Assembly: GCA_963764465.1 (NCBI GenBank)
Contig: CAVXSO010000001.1
Span: 310,001 to 374,000 of the forward strand
DNA length: 64,000 bases
Direction: 5' to 3'
From: JAJXXT01 sp963764465
GTDB lineage: Bacteria > Pseudomonadota > Alphaproteobacteria > Acetobacterales > Acetobacteraceae
Position 1 is the stretch's first letter, and every line of letters begins with the position of its first letter. Positions 53,734 to 62,800 of the stretch are shown in pieces. Made by a program: the position numbers and the translations under genes. The notes beneath the pieces were generated by a model. It searched no databases, was not told the DNA's origin, and saw only the letters and a list, made by a program, of their open reading frames with translations.

Positions 53734-54999
53734 TCAGCTCTTCTTGTAGTAGTCGTCAATGATCGTCTGCTCCTCCGCCGCGGCCTGCCGCACTGCGGCG
53801 AGCGGATCCTGGTTGTTCAGCAGCACGCGGTTGAGCATTGCAATGAACACCGCGCGCTGAGCATCTTCGTTGACGAAATCGGTCGCCACCGCCATCGGCA
53901 GCCCCCGAGCGAAGCCGCCATAGATCGGGTCATTCAGGACCGAAGGTGCCATCCCGGCGTTGCGCCTCGCCGGCAACTCGCCCGTCTCCGTGAGCCACAG
54001 CGACATCGCCGTATCCGTGGTCACGAAGGCGAGGAATCTTGCCACCGCATCGCGCTTTGCCACCGACAGGCCCGCAGCCATCACGTTGGCCCAGTAGGAC
54101 GAGTAATTGGCGGAGATTCCGTTGCGTTCCGGCAACGCCGCCACGCCCCAATCCAGCCCCTTGGTGGCCTTCATCGTGCCGATCAGGAAGGATGCGTTGA
54201 CGTGCAGCCCCACCTTGCCGGCCCGGAACGCGCCCGCGGGAGCGGTCATGAATCCCGCCTGCGCAACATGATCCTTCTTCTGCAGATCCGTATACCAGCG
54301 CAGCGCCTCCGCGCCGGCCTGGTCGCCATATGTGACCTTGCGGTAGTCGTCGGAGAACGGTTTGCCGCCGAACTGGCGTACCAGTACTTCCCGCCACCAG
54401 TGCAAATCCTGGGACGGCAGGCCGATTGTGGTACCGGCGATCAGCAGATTGCCCTGCGCGTCGCGCCGGACAATCTCCTTCGCATCGGCAACGAAGCTGT
54501 CGAGCGTCGCAGGCGGGTTCGGTGGCGGCGGCAGCAGCGCCCTGTTGTAAAACAGGCCCATCGTTCGCACGGCGGTGGGGATAGCCCAGTACGCGCCGTT
54601 GTCCTTCATCATGGCGACGATCGAGAAGAAATCCCGGTCGATTTGCGCGGGCGGGAATTCGGAGGTCGGCAGCGGTTGGATGAGCTTGGCGCGGCGGTAG
54701 TCCCGCAACCAGCCATAATAGATCTGGAACACGTCCGGCCCCTGACCCGCAGGAACCGCGGCGGCGATCTTGGTGCGGTACTGCGCATAGGGGAACGTGG
54801 TCTGTACCACGCGGATGCCGGGATTCGCCTTCTCGAACTGCGCGATGAGCTTGTCCATCGCGCTGACCCGTTCCTTGAAATAGTACTGCCAGTAATGGAT
54901 CTCGACCGGCGCGGCACCGCGCGCCGGCCGCAGGCTCGCTGCCGCCGCGGTCGCGCCCGCCGCGGCCATCAGACGACGACGCCCTACCGTGTGGATCAT
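53734..54999 (-). CDS. ABC substrate-binding protein, family 1 (UgpB/MalE-like)
   Basis: 421 residues. Signal peptide with RRRLMAAAGATAAAASLRP. IHYWQYYFKERVSAMDKLIA, NPGIRVVQTTFPYAQYRTKI, AVPAGQGPDVFQIYYGWLRD define a carbohydrate-type binding protein. Downstream WALTETGE-like WLTETGELPARRNAG is also typical. It most likely serves the UgpA/E/C-like genes at 56883-61183, although an MBL hydrolase gene on the other strand separates them. Confidence 0.88.
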   Translation of the reverse strand: MIHTVGRRRLMAAAGATAAAASLRPARGAAPVEIHYWQYYFKERVSAMDKLIAQFEKANPGIRVVQTTFPYAQYRTKIAAAVPAGQGPDVFQIYYGWLRDYRRAKLIQPLPTSEFPPAQIDRDFFSIVAMMKDNGAYWAIPTAVRTMGLFYNRALLPPPPNPPATLDSFVADAKEIVRRDAQGNLLIAGTTIGLPSQDLHWWREVLVRQFGGKPFSDDYRKVTYGDQAGAEALRWYTDLQKKDHVAQAGFMTAPAGAFRAGKVGLHVNASFLIGTMKATKGLDWGVAALPERNGISANYSSYWANVMAAGLSVAKRDAVARFLAFVTTDTAMSLWLTETGELPARRNAGMAPSVLNDPIYGGFARGLPMAVATDFVNEDAQRAVFIAMLNRVLLNNQDPLAAVRQAAAEEQTIIDDYYKKS

Positions 55000-55012
55000 G
55001 TCCGGATTCCTT

Positions 55013-55028
55013 TTGTCTTGTTGTCTTG
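55013..55028. repeat. Tandem 8-bp direct repeat TTGTCTTG
   Basis: Two perfect, adjacent copies (55013-55020 and 55021-55028) lie in the 85-bp region between the divergent binding-protein and MBL genes. The second copy extends to TTGTCTTGC, the half-site also found in the inverted repeat at 43418-43426. Possible operator, unproven. Confidence 0.45.
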
Positions 55029-55084
55029 CGAAGGAATGAGCGGCATCACACGATCACACCGGCGACGGAGGGATGCGGGGGCGC

Positions 55085-55924
55085 ATGATGTCTGAACGAA
55101 TGCTTGAACTGCGCGGCACGCAGGTGTGGGCGCTCACGGACTGTGCGCCCGCACCCCAGCGCTGGGGAGAGGCGTTTCCCGACGCGGATGCGGCGGCGCG
55201 GCCCGAACTGAGGACGCGATGGTTCGCGGACGACCGCTTCCATACGCGTTTCGGCGTGTTCTTGCTGCGCCATGCGAACCATACCGTGCTGATCGACGCC
55301 GGCATGGGGCCCGGGCCCGTGGCGTATTTCCCGGGCCTCGCAGGAACGCTGATGGCGCGGCTGGCAACAATCGGGGTCGCGCCGGGTGAGATCGACACGG
55401 TACTCTTCACGCATCTGCACGTCGATCACGTGGGATGGGCATGCGACGTGCAGGGGCACCCGAACTTCCCCGCTGCACGCTATATCGTTGCAGAACAAGA
55501 ATGGAAGCACTGGTCGGAAAACGGCGAAAGGGCGGGGCGCGCGCACCATGTCGCGGCTGTGCGGTCTCATGTGCGCCCGCTCTCGGGGGCCGGTCGCCTC
55601 TCGCCGGTCCCGAGCGACACCGAGATTGTGCCTGGCGCGTTCCTGCGCGCGGCGCGCGGCCATACGCCCGGACACCACGTGCTGGAGGTGCATTGCGCGG
55701 GGCGAATACTGCTGCTGGCCGGCGATCTGTGGCATTGCGCGGCGCAGATTGGCGAGCCCAACTGGTGCCATCGCGCGGATATGGATCCCGCGCGCGCCGT
55801 CGCGACGCGGCGACGTATAGCCGCTTGGGCCGCGGCGGAGCGTGCCGTGATCGGCGCGGGGCACTTCCCCCTCGACATAGCATTCGGCGAGATCGCCGAC
55901 GGCGACTACGTTCCGATCGGGTGA
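55085..55924 (+). CDS. MBL-fold metallo-hydrolase
   Basis: 279 residues from ATG 55085 (starts at 55073 and 55088 are also possible). The binuclear zinc site is VLFTHLHVDHVGWA (HxHxDH), followed by RGHTPGHHVLEV and LLLAGDLWHCA with the bridging Asp. Lactonase- or glyoxalase-II-like. Located between the binding protein and the rest of the Ugp/Mal-type cluster, so may process the transported ligand. Confidence 0.88.
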   Translation: MMSERMLELRGTQVWALTDCAPAPQRWGEAFPDADAAARPELRTRWFADDRFHTRFGVFLLRHANHTVLIDAGMGPGPVAYFPGLAGTLMARLATIGVAPGEIDTVLFTHLHVDHVGWACDVQGHPNFPAARYIVAEQEWKHWSENGERAGRAHHVAAVRSHVRPLSGAGRLSPVPSDTEIVPGAFLRAARGHTPGHHVLEVHCAGRILLLAGDLWHCAAQIGEPNWCHRADMDPARAVATRRRIAAWAAAERAVIGAGHFPLDIAFGEIADGDYVPIG

Positions 55925-55941
55925 GGAGAGCGCCCGCGTCA

Positions 55942-56886
55942 TCATCGCGCCGACACCGCGCTGTCCAGCAACGACGCGGCTTGCCCCGCCACGGCCTGGC
56001 GACTGGCGGGCGATGCGCCGCCCGCCTGCCGGATGGCGAGGCTTCCGGCGGCGACGCCCCAGGCGAGGCAGGTCTCCGCGGCCTCGTCATCGAGCCAGCG
56101 ATCGAGAAAGCCTGCGATGAACGCATCCCCCGCACCCGTCGCGTCGCGCACCGCCACGTCCGGCGGCCGCAGGCTTGCGGTGATCCCGCTGCCATGCAGC
56201 CGCGCCTCGTCAGGACCGGCCTTGATCACCGCGAGCTTCACGATACGCGCGAGCGCCTCCGCGGCGGCGGCGGGCTCGTCGTGCCCGGTTAGCGCGGCGG
56301 CTTCCTCCGCGTTCGGCAGAAAGATATCGAGCAGGCGCAGATGCTCGGGCACGCGTGGATCGGCCAGCGCGACGCTATCCCAGCCAGCATCACCTGAGAC
56401 CGTCATGCCCCCAACGCGGGCGAGTGCCACAAGCTCCGCCATGTCGAGGAGGGTTGTCAGCTCCGCGACATGGAGGTGGCGGAAACGGCCACTTGTGATT
56501 GCCTCCCGCAGCGTCGAGGGGACCGCCGCGCCAGCGCGGTGCGTGACAAAGGCGCGGTCGCCATCGTGCGGGACCGCCATGGTCACCTGCGGGCCCGCGT
56601 CCGTCGCGCGCTCGAGCCAGCGCAGGTCGACGCCGAGTGCCGCGACCGGCGCCTCGAGACCGCACGAGATCGGATCGGTGCCGAGACGGGCGCCGAGCGC
56701 CGCATGGCGCCCAAGCGCCACGAGCTGGGCCGCGACGATGAAGGCGCCGCCACCAGGCCCGACCGCGAGGTCGCGCGCGAAGATCTCGCGTCCAAGCTCG
56801 GGCATGCCCGGAAGACCGAGAAAAACAAAATCGGCATAGAGCCGACCGACGCAGAGCACGCCGCCGGTTGGTGTCACGAGGTTCAT
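55942..56886 (-). CDS. PfkB-family carbohydrate kinase
   Basis: 314 residues. N-terminal VLCVGRLYADFVFLGLPGMP, GGGAFIVAAQLVALGRHAAL, and the C-terminal PfkB signature DATGAGDAFIAGFLDRWL with catalytic Asp. Phosphorylates a sugar, nucleoside or sugar-like ligand with ATP. Starts within the stop of the ATPase gene (ATGA), so it belongs to the 61183-55942 operon. Confidence 0.9.
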   Translation of the reverse strand: MNLVTPTGGVLCVGRLYADFVFLGLPGMPELGREIFARDLAVGPGGGAFIVAAQLVALGRHAALGARLGTDPISCGLEAPVAALGVDLRWLERATDAGPQVTMAVPHDGDRAFVTHRAGAAVPSTLREAITSGRFRHLHVAELTTLLDMAELVALARVGGMTVSGDAGWDSVALADPRVPEHLRLLDIFLPNAEEAAALTGHDEPAAAAEALARIVKLAVIKAGPDEARLHGSGITASLRPPDVAVRDATGAGDAFIAGFLDRWLDDEAAETCLAWGVAAGSLAIRQAGGASPASRQAVAGQAASLLDSAVSAR

Positions 56887-57965
56887 GCCCGGATCGCCTC
56901 ACCGCTCAAGGCGTCGAAGAGATGCAGCACGGAACAGGGCGCGTGCAGGCGCAGCCTCTCGCCCACGCGAAGTGGCCGCCGCCCAGATGCGCGCGCGACC
57001 AGGGACACGTCGGCAAACTCCACGTGCACAAGGGTTTCGGCCCCGAGCGGTTCGAGCGCGCTCACCACGCCCTCCAGCAACAGCCCGCCGGCCGCGGGTT
57101 CGCCGCCGACGATGATATCCTCTGGCCGCACGCCAAGCACCACGCTCCTATCGCGCCGGCACCCGGCCGCGGCGGGCAGGTGCAACGAAGCCGCGCCGCT
57201 GTCGAGTTCGATCAGCGCATCGGCTCCGACCCGCGCCGGCAGGAGGTTCATCGGCGTGCCACCGACGAAGCGCGCGGTGAAGAGGTTTGCCGGGCAGTCA
57301 TAGATCTGCCGCGGCGAACCGATCTGCATCACCCGTCCCTCGTGCATGACGACCACGCGATCGGCCAGCGTCATCGCCTCCACTTGGTCGTGCGTGACGA
57401 ACATCATCGTCGCACTCAGTCGACGATGCAGCTTCTTGATCTCCAGGCGCAGCTCGCCGCGGAGCTGTGCATCGAGGTTGGATAACGGTTCGTCGAACAG
57501 AAACACCGAAGGATCGCGCACCATGGCGCGGCCGATCGCAACACGCTGGCGCTGACCGCCGGAAAGCTGCGCGGGGCGGCGGTCGAGATGTCCGTCGAGT
57601 CCGAGCACGCGCGCAGCATCGAGGATGCGGCGATCGCGCTCCTGCGCGTCGAGCCGCGCCGCGCGCAGGCCGAAGCCAATATTCCGGCGCACCGACATGT
57701 GCGGATAGACGGCGTAGTTTTGAAACACCATCGCAATGTTTCGTTCGCTCGGCGCCAGCGCGGTCACATCGTGGTCACCGATGTGCACGCTTCCTTCGTC
57801 CGGCGCGTCCAGGCCCGCGACGATCCGCAGCGTCGTTGTTTTGCCGCACCCGGAAGGGCCGACGAGAACAACGAACTCGCCATCCGCGACCTCGAGGTTC
57901 AGGTCGTGCAGGATCGTGTGTCGGCCAAAGGATTTGCGAATGCCGCTGAGCAGCAGGCCGGCCAT
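56883..57965 (-). CDS. ABC transporter ATP-binding protein (UgpC/MalK-like)
   Basis: 360 residues. Walker A GPSGCGKT, Q-loop MVFQNYAVYPHMSVRRNIGF, signature LSGGQRQRV, Walker B VFLFDEPLSNLDAQ, FVTHDQVEAMTLAD. C-terminal MalK-type domain (about 235-355) with LGVRPEDI. One base separates it from the preceding lyase gene. Confidence 0.93.
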   Translation of the reverse strand: MAGLLLSGIRKSFGRHTILHDLNLEVADGEFVVLVGPSGCGKTTTLRIVAGLDAPDEGSVHIGDHDVTALAPSERNIAMVFQNYAVYPHMSVRRNIGFGLRAARLDAQERDRRILDAARVLGLDGHLDRRPAQLSGGQRQRVAIGRAMVRDPSVFLFDEPLSNLDAQLRGELRLEIKKLHRRLSATMMFVTHDQVEAMTLADRVVVMHEGRVMQIGSPRQIYDCPANLFTARFVGGTPMNLLPARVGADALIELDSGAASLHLPAAAGCRRDRSVVLGVRPEDIIVGGEPAAGGLLLEGVVSALEPLGAETLVHVEFADVSLVARASGRRPLRVGERLRLHAPCSVLHLFDALSGEAIRA

Positions 57966-57966
57966 G

Positions 57967-59454
57967 TCAGGGCTCCGCAGCCAGGCGCGCGATGGCGGCA
58001 TCGAGCGTCGCCGCGGCCGTGCGCAGGCGCGCGCTGTCGAGATCGGCCCCGGCTTCAAGTTCCGCGAGGCGGTCTGCGTAACGCTCGCACGCGTTCTCCA
58101 GCGCGCTGCTGGCGGGCCCGCCAAGATTGTCGCGCACGGCGACGAAATGCTCTGGTGACAGCGCGGTGCCGAAGGCCGCCGCGTCGAGTGCCGCCCTCCT
58201 GCCCACACTCTGCTCGAAGGCCCGGAGGAAGGCAGGGTAGCCATCCGCGCCCGGCGCGGAAAAGACTGCCTGCACGACACGGGCCGCGATGCCATGCGCG
58301 GCGCGAAAGCTTATGCCCTCGCGCCGTACAAGGGTATCGGCAAGCTCCGTCACTGTGATCAGGCTGCCAGCGATGTTGCGGCTGACGCGATCGGAATCCA
58401 CCGTCGCGGCCTCGATCATGTCGCGCAACAGCGGCAGCATGCGCAGCGCCAGATCGAACGCGCCGTAGCCCTGGACATGCGTCTCCGCCTCGCTGTCGTT
58501 GATGTCCGTGAACGGCGTGTTGTGCAGCGTGTTCACCACCGCACGCGCGCGCCCGAGCGCGTGTGAAGCCAGCAGGCGCAAATGCTCGATCGCGACCGGG
58601 TTGCGTTTCTGCGGCATGATCGAGCTGATCTGTACCCAGGCGCGCGGCAGGCGCAACTGGCCGACGTCGAACCCCGCCCAGACGCCGAGATCCTGCACGA
58701 ACCGGCCGAGATGCAGCACCATGATCTCGAGCGCCGAATACGTAGCCGTGAGGTCCTCCACCCCCGCGATGCAAGCGTAGCTGTTCTCGAGCGGGTCGGC
58801 GAAACCAAGCAATGCCGCGCTGCGTCGCCGGTCGAGCCGGAAGCCCGAGGTGGTGATGGCAGCGGCACCGAGCGGGCAGAGATCGACGACCGCACGGGCG
58901 GCGGCAAGGCGTTGGATGTCGCGCAGCAGGATTTCCAGGACCGCCGCGAGGTAATGGCCATACGTCGTCGGCTGCGCCGGCTGTCCGTGGGTGTAGGCGA
59001 CGATCAGCGTCCCGCGTTCCCGTCGCGCGAGGGCGAGCAACGAGCGCGCCAAAGAAAACGCCTCGGCGCGCAGGGCGTCGAGGCGAGCACGCAGCACCAT
59101 ACGAAACATGGTGTGGTCGAGATCGTTGCGGGAGCGACCAATATGCAGAAAGCCGGCGACATCCTCCCCGACGGCTGCGGCAAGGGCCGCCTCGCGCACG
59201 AAGAAATAGTCCTCGTATCGTCCGTCATAGGTATCGGGCGGCGCGATCGTGTCGAGCGTCGCCAGACCGGAAGCAAGCTGGCGCGCGATCTCCGGGCGCA
59301 GCGCCATGCCTTCCGCCGCGACCACCAGATGCGCGCGGTCCACCTCCCGCATCGGAGCAGCAAAATACCGCACCGTGGCGTCGTAAAGCGGTGCGAGGAC
59401 GGTGCTGATATACGTCTTCGCGGGCATGGCCTCTTCGCCAGGAGGCGTCGTCAT
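57967..59454 (-). CDS. Argininosuccinate lyase/fumarase superfamily lyase (ArgH-like)
   Basis: 495 residues. GFLHIGRSRNDLDHTMFRMV, VAYTHGQPAQPTTYGHYLAA, and the superfamily signature SSIMPQKRNPVAIEH are present; C-terminal domain as in ArgH. It lies between transporter permease and ATPase genes, so an unusual amino-acid- or amine-succinate type substrate, rather than argininosuccinate, is likely. The start at ATG 59454 overlaps the permease stop by 4 bp. Confidence 0.85.
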   Translation of the reverse strand: MTTPPGEEAMPAKTYISTVLAPLYDATVRYFAAPMREVDRAHLVVAAEGMALRPEIARQLASGLATLDTIAPPDTYDGRYEDYFFVREAALAAAVGEDVAGFLHIGRSRNDLDHTMFRMVLRARLDALRAEAFSLARSLLALARRERGTLIVAYTHGQPAQPTTYGHYLAAVLEILLRDIQRLAAARAVVDLCPLGAAAITTSGFRLDRRRSAALLGFADPLENSYACIAGVEDLTATYSALEIMVLHLGRFVQDLGVWAGFDVGQLRLPRAWVQISSIMPQKRNPVAIEHLRLLASHALGRARAVVNTLHNTPFTDINDSEAETHVQGYGAFDLALRMLPLLRDMIEAATVDSDRVSRNIAGSLITVTELADTLVRREGISFRAAHGIAARVVQAVFSAPGADGYPAFLRAFEQSVGRRAALDAAAFGTALSPEHFVAVRDNLGGPASSALENACERYADRLAELEAGADLDSARLRTAAATLDAAIARLAAEP

Positions 59455-60287
59455 CCCTTAAGCCCCGCCAGCAGCACGCCGCGCACGATAAAGCGGCGGA
59501 AGAGAAGGAAGACAGCCAGTGCCGGCAGGGTGGCGATGCTCGCCCCCGTCATGATGAGCTCCCAATGCGTCTCCTGCTCCGCGGCAAACGAGGCAAGGCC
59601 GACGGGCAAGGTGTAGAGCCGTTCGCTGGTCGTGACGATTAACGGCCACAGGAAGGCGGTCCAGTTGCCGAGAAACGTGAAGATGGCAACCGCGGAGAGC
59701 GCCGGCGTCACCATCGGCAGCGCGACTTCCCACCATATCCGGAACTCGCCAAGCCCATCGATGCGCGCGGCTTCCAGGAAATCCTCCGGCACGGTCAGGA
59801 AGAATTGCCGCATCAGGAAGGTGCCGAACGCCGTCATCATACCCGGAAAGATAATTCCCCAATAGGTGTCAAGCCAGCCGAGGCTGCGCGCCAGGCCATA
59901 CCAGGGGATGATCAGCATCTCCGTCGGCACCATGACCGTGGAGAGGATCGCAACGAAGACAAGGTTCCGGCCGCGGAAGCGCAGGCGCGCGAGCGTATAG
60001 CCGGTGAGACTGTCGAAGAAGAGATTGGAGGCCGTGGCGAAGACGGCCAGGCCAAAGGAGTTGGCAAGCCAGGTGAGAAACTGCTCGCTGCCGAGGAGTT
60101 CGCGGTAATTGTCGAGCGTGGGCGCGCGCGGCAGGAAGGTGGCGTCGTAAATGGCGCTCGCATCCTTGAAGGAAGCGGCGAGCATGGTCGCGACCGGCAC
60201 GACCATGACGATGCCACCGGCCGCCGCAACGGCCCAGCGAAAGGCGCCAAAAGTCCGGTGGCGTGAGCGACGCTGGCGCGCGGTCAT
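59451..60287 (-). CDS. ABC transporter permease (UgpE/MalG-like)
   Basis: 278 residues. MLAASFKDASAIY after the first membrane segment, MVPTEMLIIPWYGLARSLGW, the coupling loop EAARIDGLGEFRIWWEVALP, and the C-terminal FRRFIVRGVLLAGLKG are all typical of MalG/UgpE. Six membrane segments. Overlaps its neighbours by 4 bp on both sides. Confidence 0.92.
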   Translation of the reverse strand: MTARQRRSRHRTFGAFRWAVAAAGGIVMVVPVATMLAASFKDASAIYDATFLPRAPTLDNYRELLGSEQFLTWLANSFGLAVFATASNLFFDSLTGYTLARLRFRGRNLVFVAILSTVMVPTEMLIIPWYGLARSLGWLDTYWGIIFPGMMTAFGTFLMRQFFLTVPEDFLEAARIDGLGEFRIWWEVALPMVTPALSAVAIFTFLGNWTAFLWPLIVTTSERLYTLPVGLASFAAEQETHWELIMTGASIATLPALAVFLLFRRFIVRGVLLAGLKG

Positions 60288-61183
60288 CGGTCGCGCATGG
60301 CCCGAAGCTGGAAGATCGAGAGCGCGAGCAGGGCGAGGAACAACACCACGGTCTGCGCCGCGGCATAGCCCATGTCGAACGAGGTGAACGCGGTCTGATA
60401 GATCATCAGGACCAGCGGCTTGCTGGCGTTGAGCGGTCCGCCGAGGTCGTCCGTGGTGAGGTTGTAGACCTGGTCGAAGATCCGCAGGAACCCGATCGAT
60501 CCGAGCACGACGAGGAACAGGAAAGTGGGCCGCAGCAGCGGCAAGGTGATGTCGAGGAAAATGCGCGGGCGCGACACGCCGTCCACCTGAGCCGCCTCGT
60601 AGTACTCATTGGGAATGGCGCGCAGCCCCGCGAGGAAGACGATGATCTGGAAACCGAGTCCAGCCCAGATCGCGGGGGCAAGCGCCGAAGGCAGCGCCTG
60701 CGTTGTCGAGCGCAGGAAGGGCTGTTGTGGAAGCCCGAGCCAGGCGAGAATGTCATTGAGCAACCCCAACGGTGCCGGCTGGTAGAGCCAGCGCCAGACC
60801 CAGGCCATCGCCACCGCGGTGGTAAGAAACGGCAGAAAGTAGAGCGCCTGGAGCAGCCCCGGAACGAAGCGCAAGCGGTCCAGCAGCAACGCGATCGCGA
60901 GCGCGAGGACGAGGCTGATCGGCAGGCCAGCAGCGAGGTAGATGACCGTGTTGCCGAACACCTTCCAGAACACCGGGTCATGCACCAGGCGCACATAATT
61001 GCGCAGCCCCACGTAATGCGGCGGCGAGAGCAGGTTCCACTGGTTGAGCGAGAGCCAGAACGCGTCGAGCGTCGGCAGCAGGCGGATGCCGACGTAGAAG
61101 ATGATGGGCACCACAAGGAACGTCCACGCGGCAACGGCCTGACGGCGGAAGACCGTATGCGTCCGCGTGGCTCCGCTCGGCAT
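60284..61183 (-). CDS. ABC transporter permease (UgpA/MalF-like)
   Basis: 299 residues from ATG 61183. WTFLVVPIIFYVGIRLLPTL, NTVIYLAAGLPISLVLALAI, the coupling loop YYEAAQVDGVSRPRIFLDIT, and the C-terminal GYAAAQTVVLFLALLALSIF match UgpA. First gene of the operon 61183-55942, which it shares with a lyase, an ATPase and a kinase. Confidence 0.92.
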   Translation of the reverse strand: MPSGATRTHTVFRRQAVAAWTFLVVPIIFYVGIRLLPTLDAFWLSLNQWNLLSPPHYVGLRNYVRLVHDPVFWKVFGNTVIYLAAGLPISLVLALAIALLLDRLRFVPGLLQALYFLPFLTTAVAMAWVWRWLYQPAPLGLLNDILAWLGLPQQPFLRSTTQALPSALAPAIWAGLGFQIIVFLAGLRAIPNEYYEAAQVDGVSRPRIFLDITLPLLRPTFLFLVVLGSIGFLRIFDQVYNLTTDDLGGPLNASKPLVLMIYQTAFTSFDMGYAAAQTVVLFLALLALSIFQLRAMRDR

Positions 61184-61281
61184 CGGGAGAAGACCTTTGG
61201 TCAGTCTGTTCGTTCTTTGCGGCGCCCAAGACCCCCCGGGGACAACCGTCCGGCGCAGCATTCCCTTGACCGGGCCCGCTG

Positions 61282-61297
61282 TCAATAATTCAATTGA
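61282..61297. promoter_or_regulatory. A+T-rich candidate operator between permease and ROK genes
   Basis: TCAAT (61282-61286) and ATTGA (61293-61297) form an inverted repeat around AATTCAATT, an A+T-rich spot in the divergent region 61184-61383. ROK repressors typically bind A+T-rich palindromes. Only inferred. Confidence 0.4.
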
Positions 61298-61383
61298 TTT
61301 GGGTTAATAGGCGGGACGGGTTTTGTGTTGCCCGCGGCCAGGGTCCATGCTGGCCGCCTGGACGAAGCCTGCCGGAGAAGGGA

Positions 61384-62544
61384 ATGGCGATTGGCAGCAA
61401 CGCGGCTCGGACGCGCGCCTATAACCGCCTGGTCGTGCTCGAAACGTTGCGCCTGCACGGTCCCCTGAGCCGGCCGGAGATCGCGCGCCGCGCCGCCCTG
61501 AGCGCGCAGACCGTCACGAACATCGCCACCGGGTTGCTCCGCGAGGGCCTGCTGTCCGAGCGCGACGGCAAGCCCAACGGTCGCGGTGCCCCGCCGCGGC
61601 TGCTGTCGCTCAACCCCCGCGGCGGCTGCACCATCGGGGTCGAGATCGCACGTGGCGAGCTGCGCTCGGTCCTGGTCGACCTCGGCGGCACGGTGATGGC
61701 GACACAGACATCGCGTCTGGAGGAGCCCACCCCGGCAAAGGCGCTGCCGCAGTTGCGGCGCGATGTTGCTGCCCTGATGCACCAGCTCAACAGCCGGCGG
61801 CGGCGCCCGCCACTCGGGGTCGGGGTCGTCATGCCGGGGCCGTTCGACGCCGCTCGGCCCCGCTCGCTCGGCCCCACGGAATTGCCAGGCTGGGGCGAGA
61901 TCGATGTCGCCGCCGCGGTGGAGGAGGCACTCGGCATCCCGGCGCAGGTAGGGAACGATGCCACGGCGGCCGCCATGGGGGAGGTGCTGCACGGCGCCGC
62001 GCGCGGCCTGCGCGATGTTTGCCTGCTCCACATCGGCGTGGGGCTCGGGCTAGGCATCGTGCAGGACGGCCGGGCGGTAGGCGGGGCACGTGGGAACGCC
62101 GGTGAGATTGGGCATATCGTGGTCGTTCCTGGCGGCCGCCGCTGTTTCTGCGGTCGCGCCGGATGCCTGGAGCGTTACGTGTCGCTGGATTCGCTGGCCG
62201 AGGCGCTGGGGCTCGCCACGCAGACGCGCCAATCAGGATTGGCGGCGCAGGCGCTTGCCGCGCGTCTTGGCCGGAACGACACGCGCCTTCGTGCGTGGAT
62301 CACGGAGGCCGCGGCGCGACTGGGCTGGGCCGTGGACATGCTAGCCTCGATGCTGGACCCGCAAGCCATCGTGATCGGCGGCGCCGCGCCGATGGAATTG
62401 ATAGAGCGCCTGATCGAGGCGATGCCCCCGCAACCCGGCGGCACCGCCCGACCGGTTCTGCTACGCGCGGCGACGGGCGCGATGACGCCGGCGCTTGGCG
62501 CGGCCTGCCTCCCGTTGCAGGCAGCGACGACACCGCTTCTGTAG
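61384..62544 (+). CDS. ROK-family transcriptional regulator
   Basis: 386 residues with GGAGAAGGG before ATG 61384. N-terminal winged HTH (about 10-70, LSRPEIARRAALSAQTVTNI) and a ROK sugar-kinase-like domain with GVGVVMPGPFD, VGNDATAAAMGEVLHG, LHIGVGLGLGIV and the zinc motif GGRRCFCGRAGCLERY. Divergent from the Ugp/Mal-type operon, which it probably represses until a sugar-like ligand is present. Confidence 0.92.
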   Translation: MAIGSNAARTRAYNRLVVLETLRLHGPLSRPEIARRAALSAQTVTNIATGLLREGLLSERDGKPNGRGAPPRLLSLNPRGGCTIGVEIARGELRSVLVDLGGTVMATQTSRLEEPTPAKALPQLRRDVAALMHQLNSRRRRPPLGVGVVMPGPFDAARPRSLGPTELPGWGEIDVAAAVEEALGIPAQVGNDATAAAMGEVLHGAARGLRDVCLLHIGVGLGLGIVQDGRAVGGARGNAGEIGHIVVVPGGRRCFCGRAGCLERYVSLDSLAEALGLATQTRQSGLAAQALAARLGRNDTRLRAWITEAAARLGWAVDMLASMLDPQAIVIGGAAPMELIERLIEAMPPQPGGTARPVLLRAATGAMTPALGAACLPLQAATTPLL

Positions 62545-62725
62545 CCGCGCCCGCGACGCCAAGCCCGGCTATGTCCAGGAAATGCACCTGCCCACACCTA
62601 TGCGAGAACCAGGTCCCGCGCGAAGTATTCTGGTCGCAAGCCAAAGCGGCTGTTGTCCGCTGCCCGGCACACCCTCCATCGGCACCAAATTCGCCGCGAG
62701 CAGATCCTCCGGGCCCCGGCCCCGA

Positions 62726-62800
62726 TGCTTCTTCTATCGCCGCGCGCAGCCGTTTGAGCCGCGCCTCGTGTTCCGCCCGCGTGACGTCCGGCTCGCTTAT
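62726..62800 (-). pseudogene. Relic of an M24/creatinase-like gene with a lost start codon
   Basis: Immediately after the M20 peptidase stop, the overlapping frame reads ISEPDVTRAEHEARLKRLRA followed by AIEEA. The PDVTRAEHEARLKRLRA type of N-terminus resembles M24 (ectoine hydrolase/creatinase-like) proteins. The first codon is ATA; the junction reads ATAA where an ATGA overlap would give M-S-E-P. A single G-to-A change would explain both the TAA stop and the lost start. Similarity fades after about 25 codons. The rest of 62545-62725 shows nothing recognisable. Confidence 0.4.
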
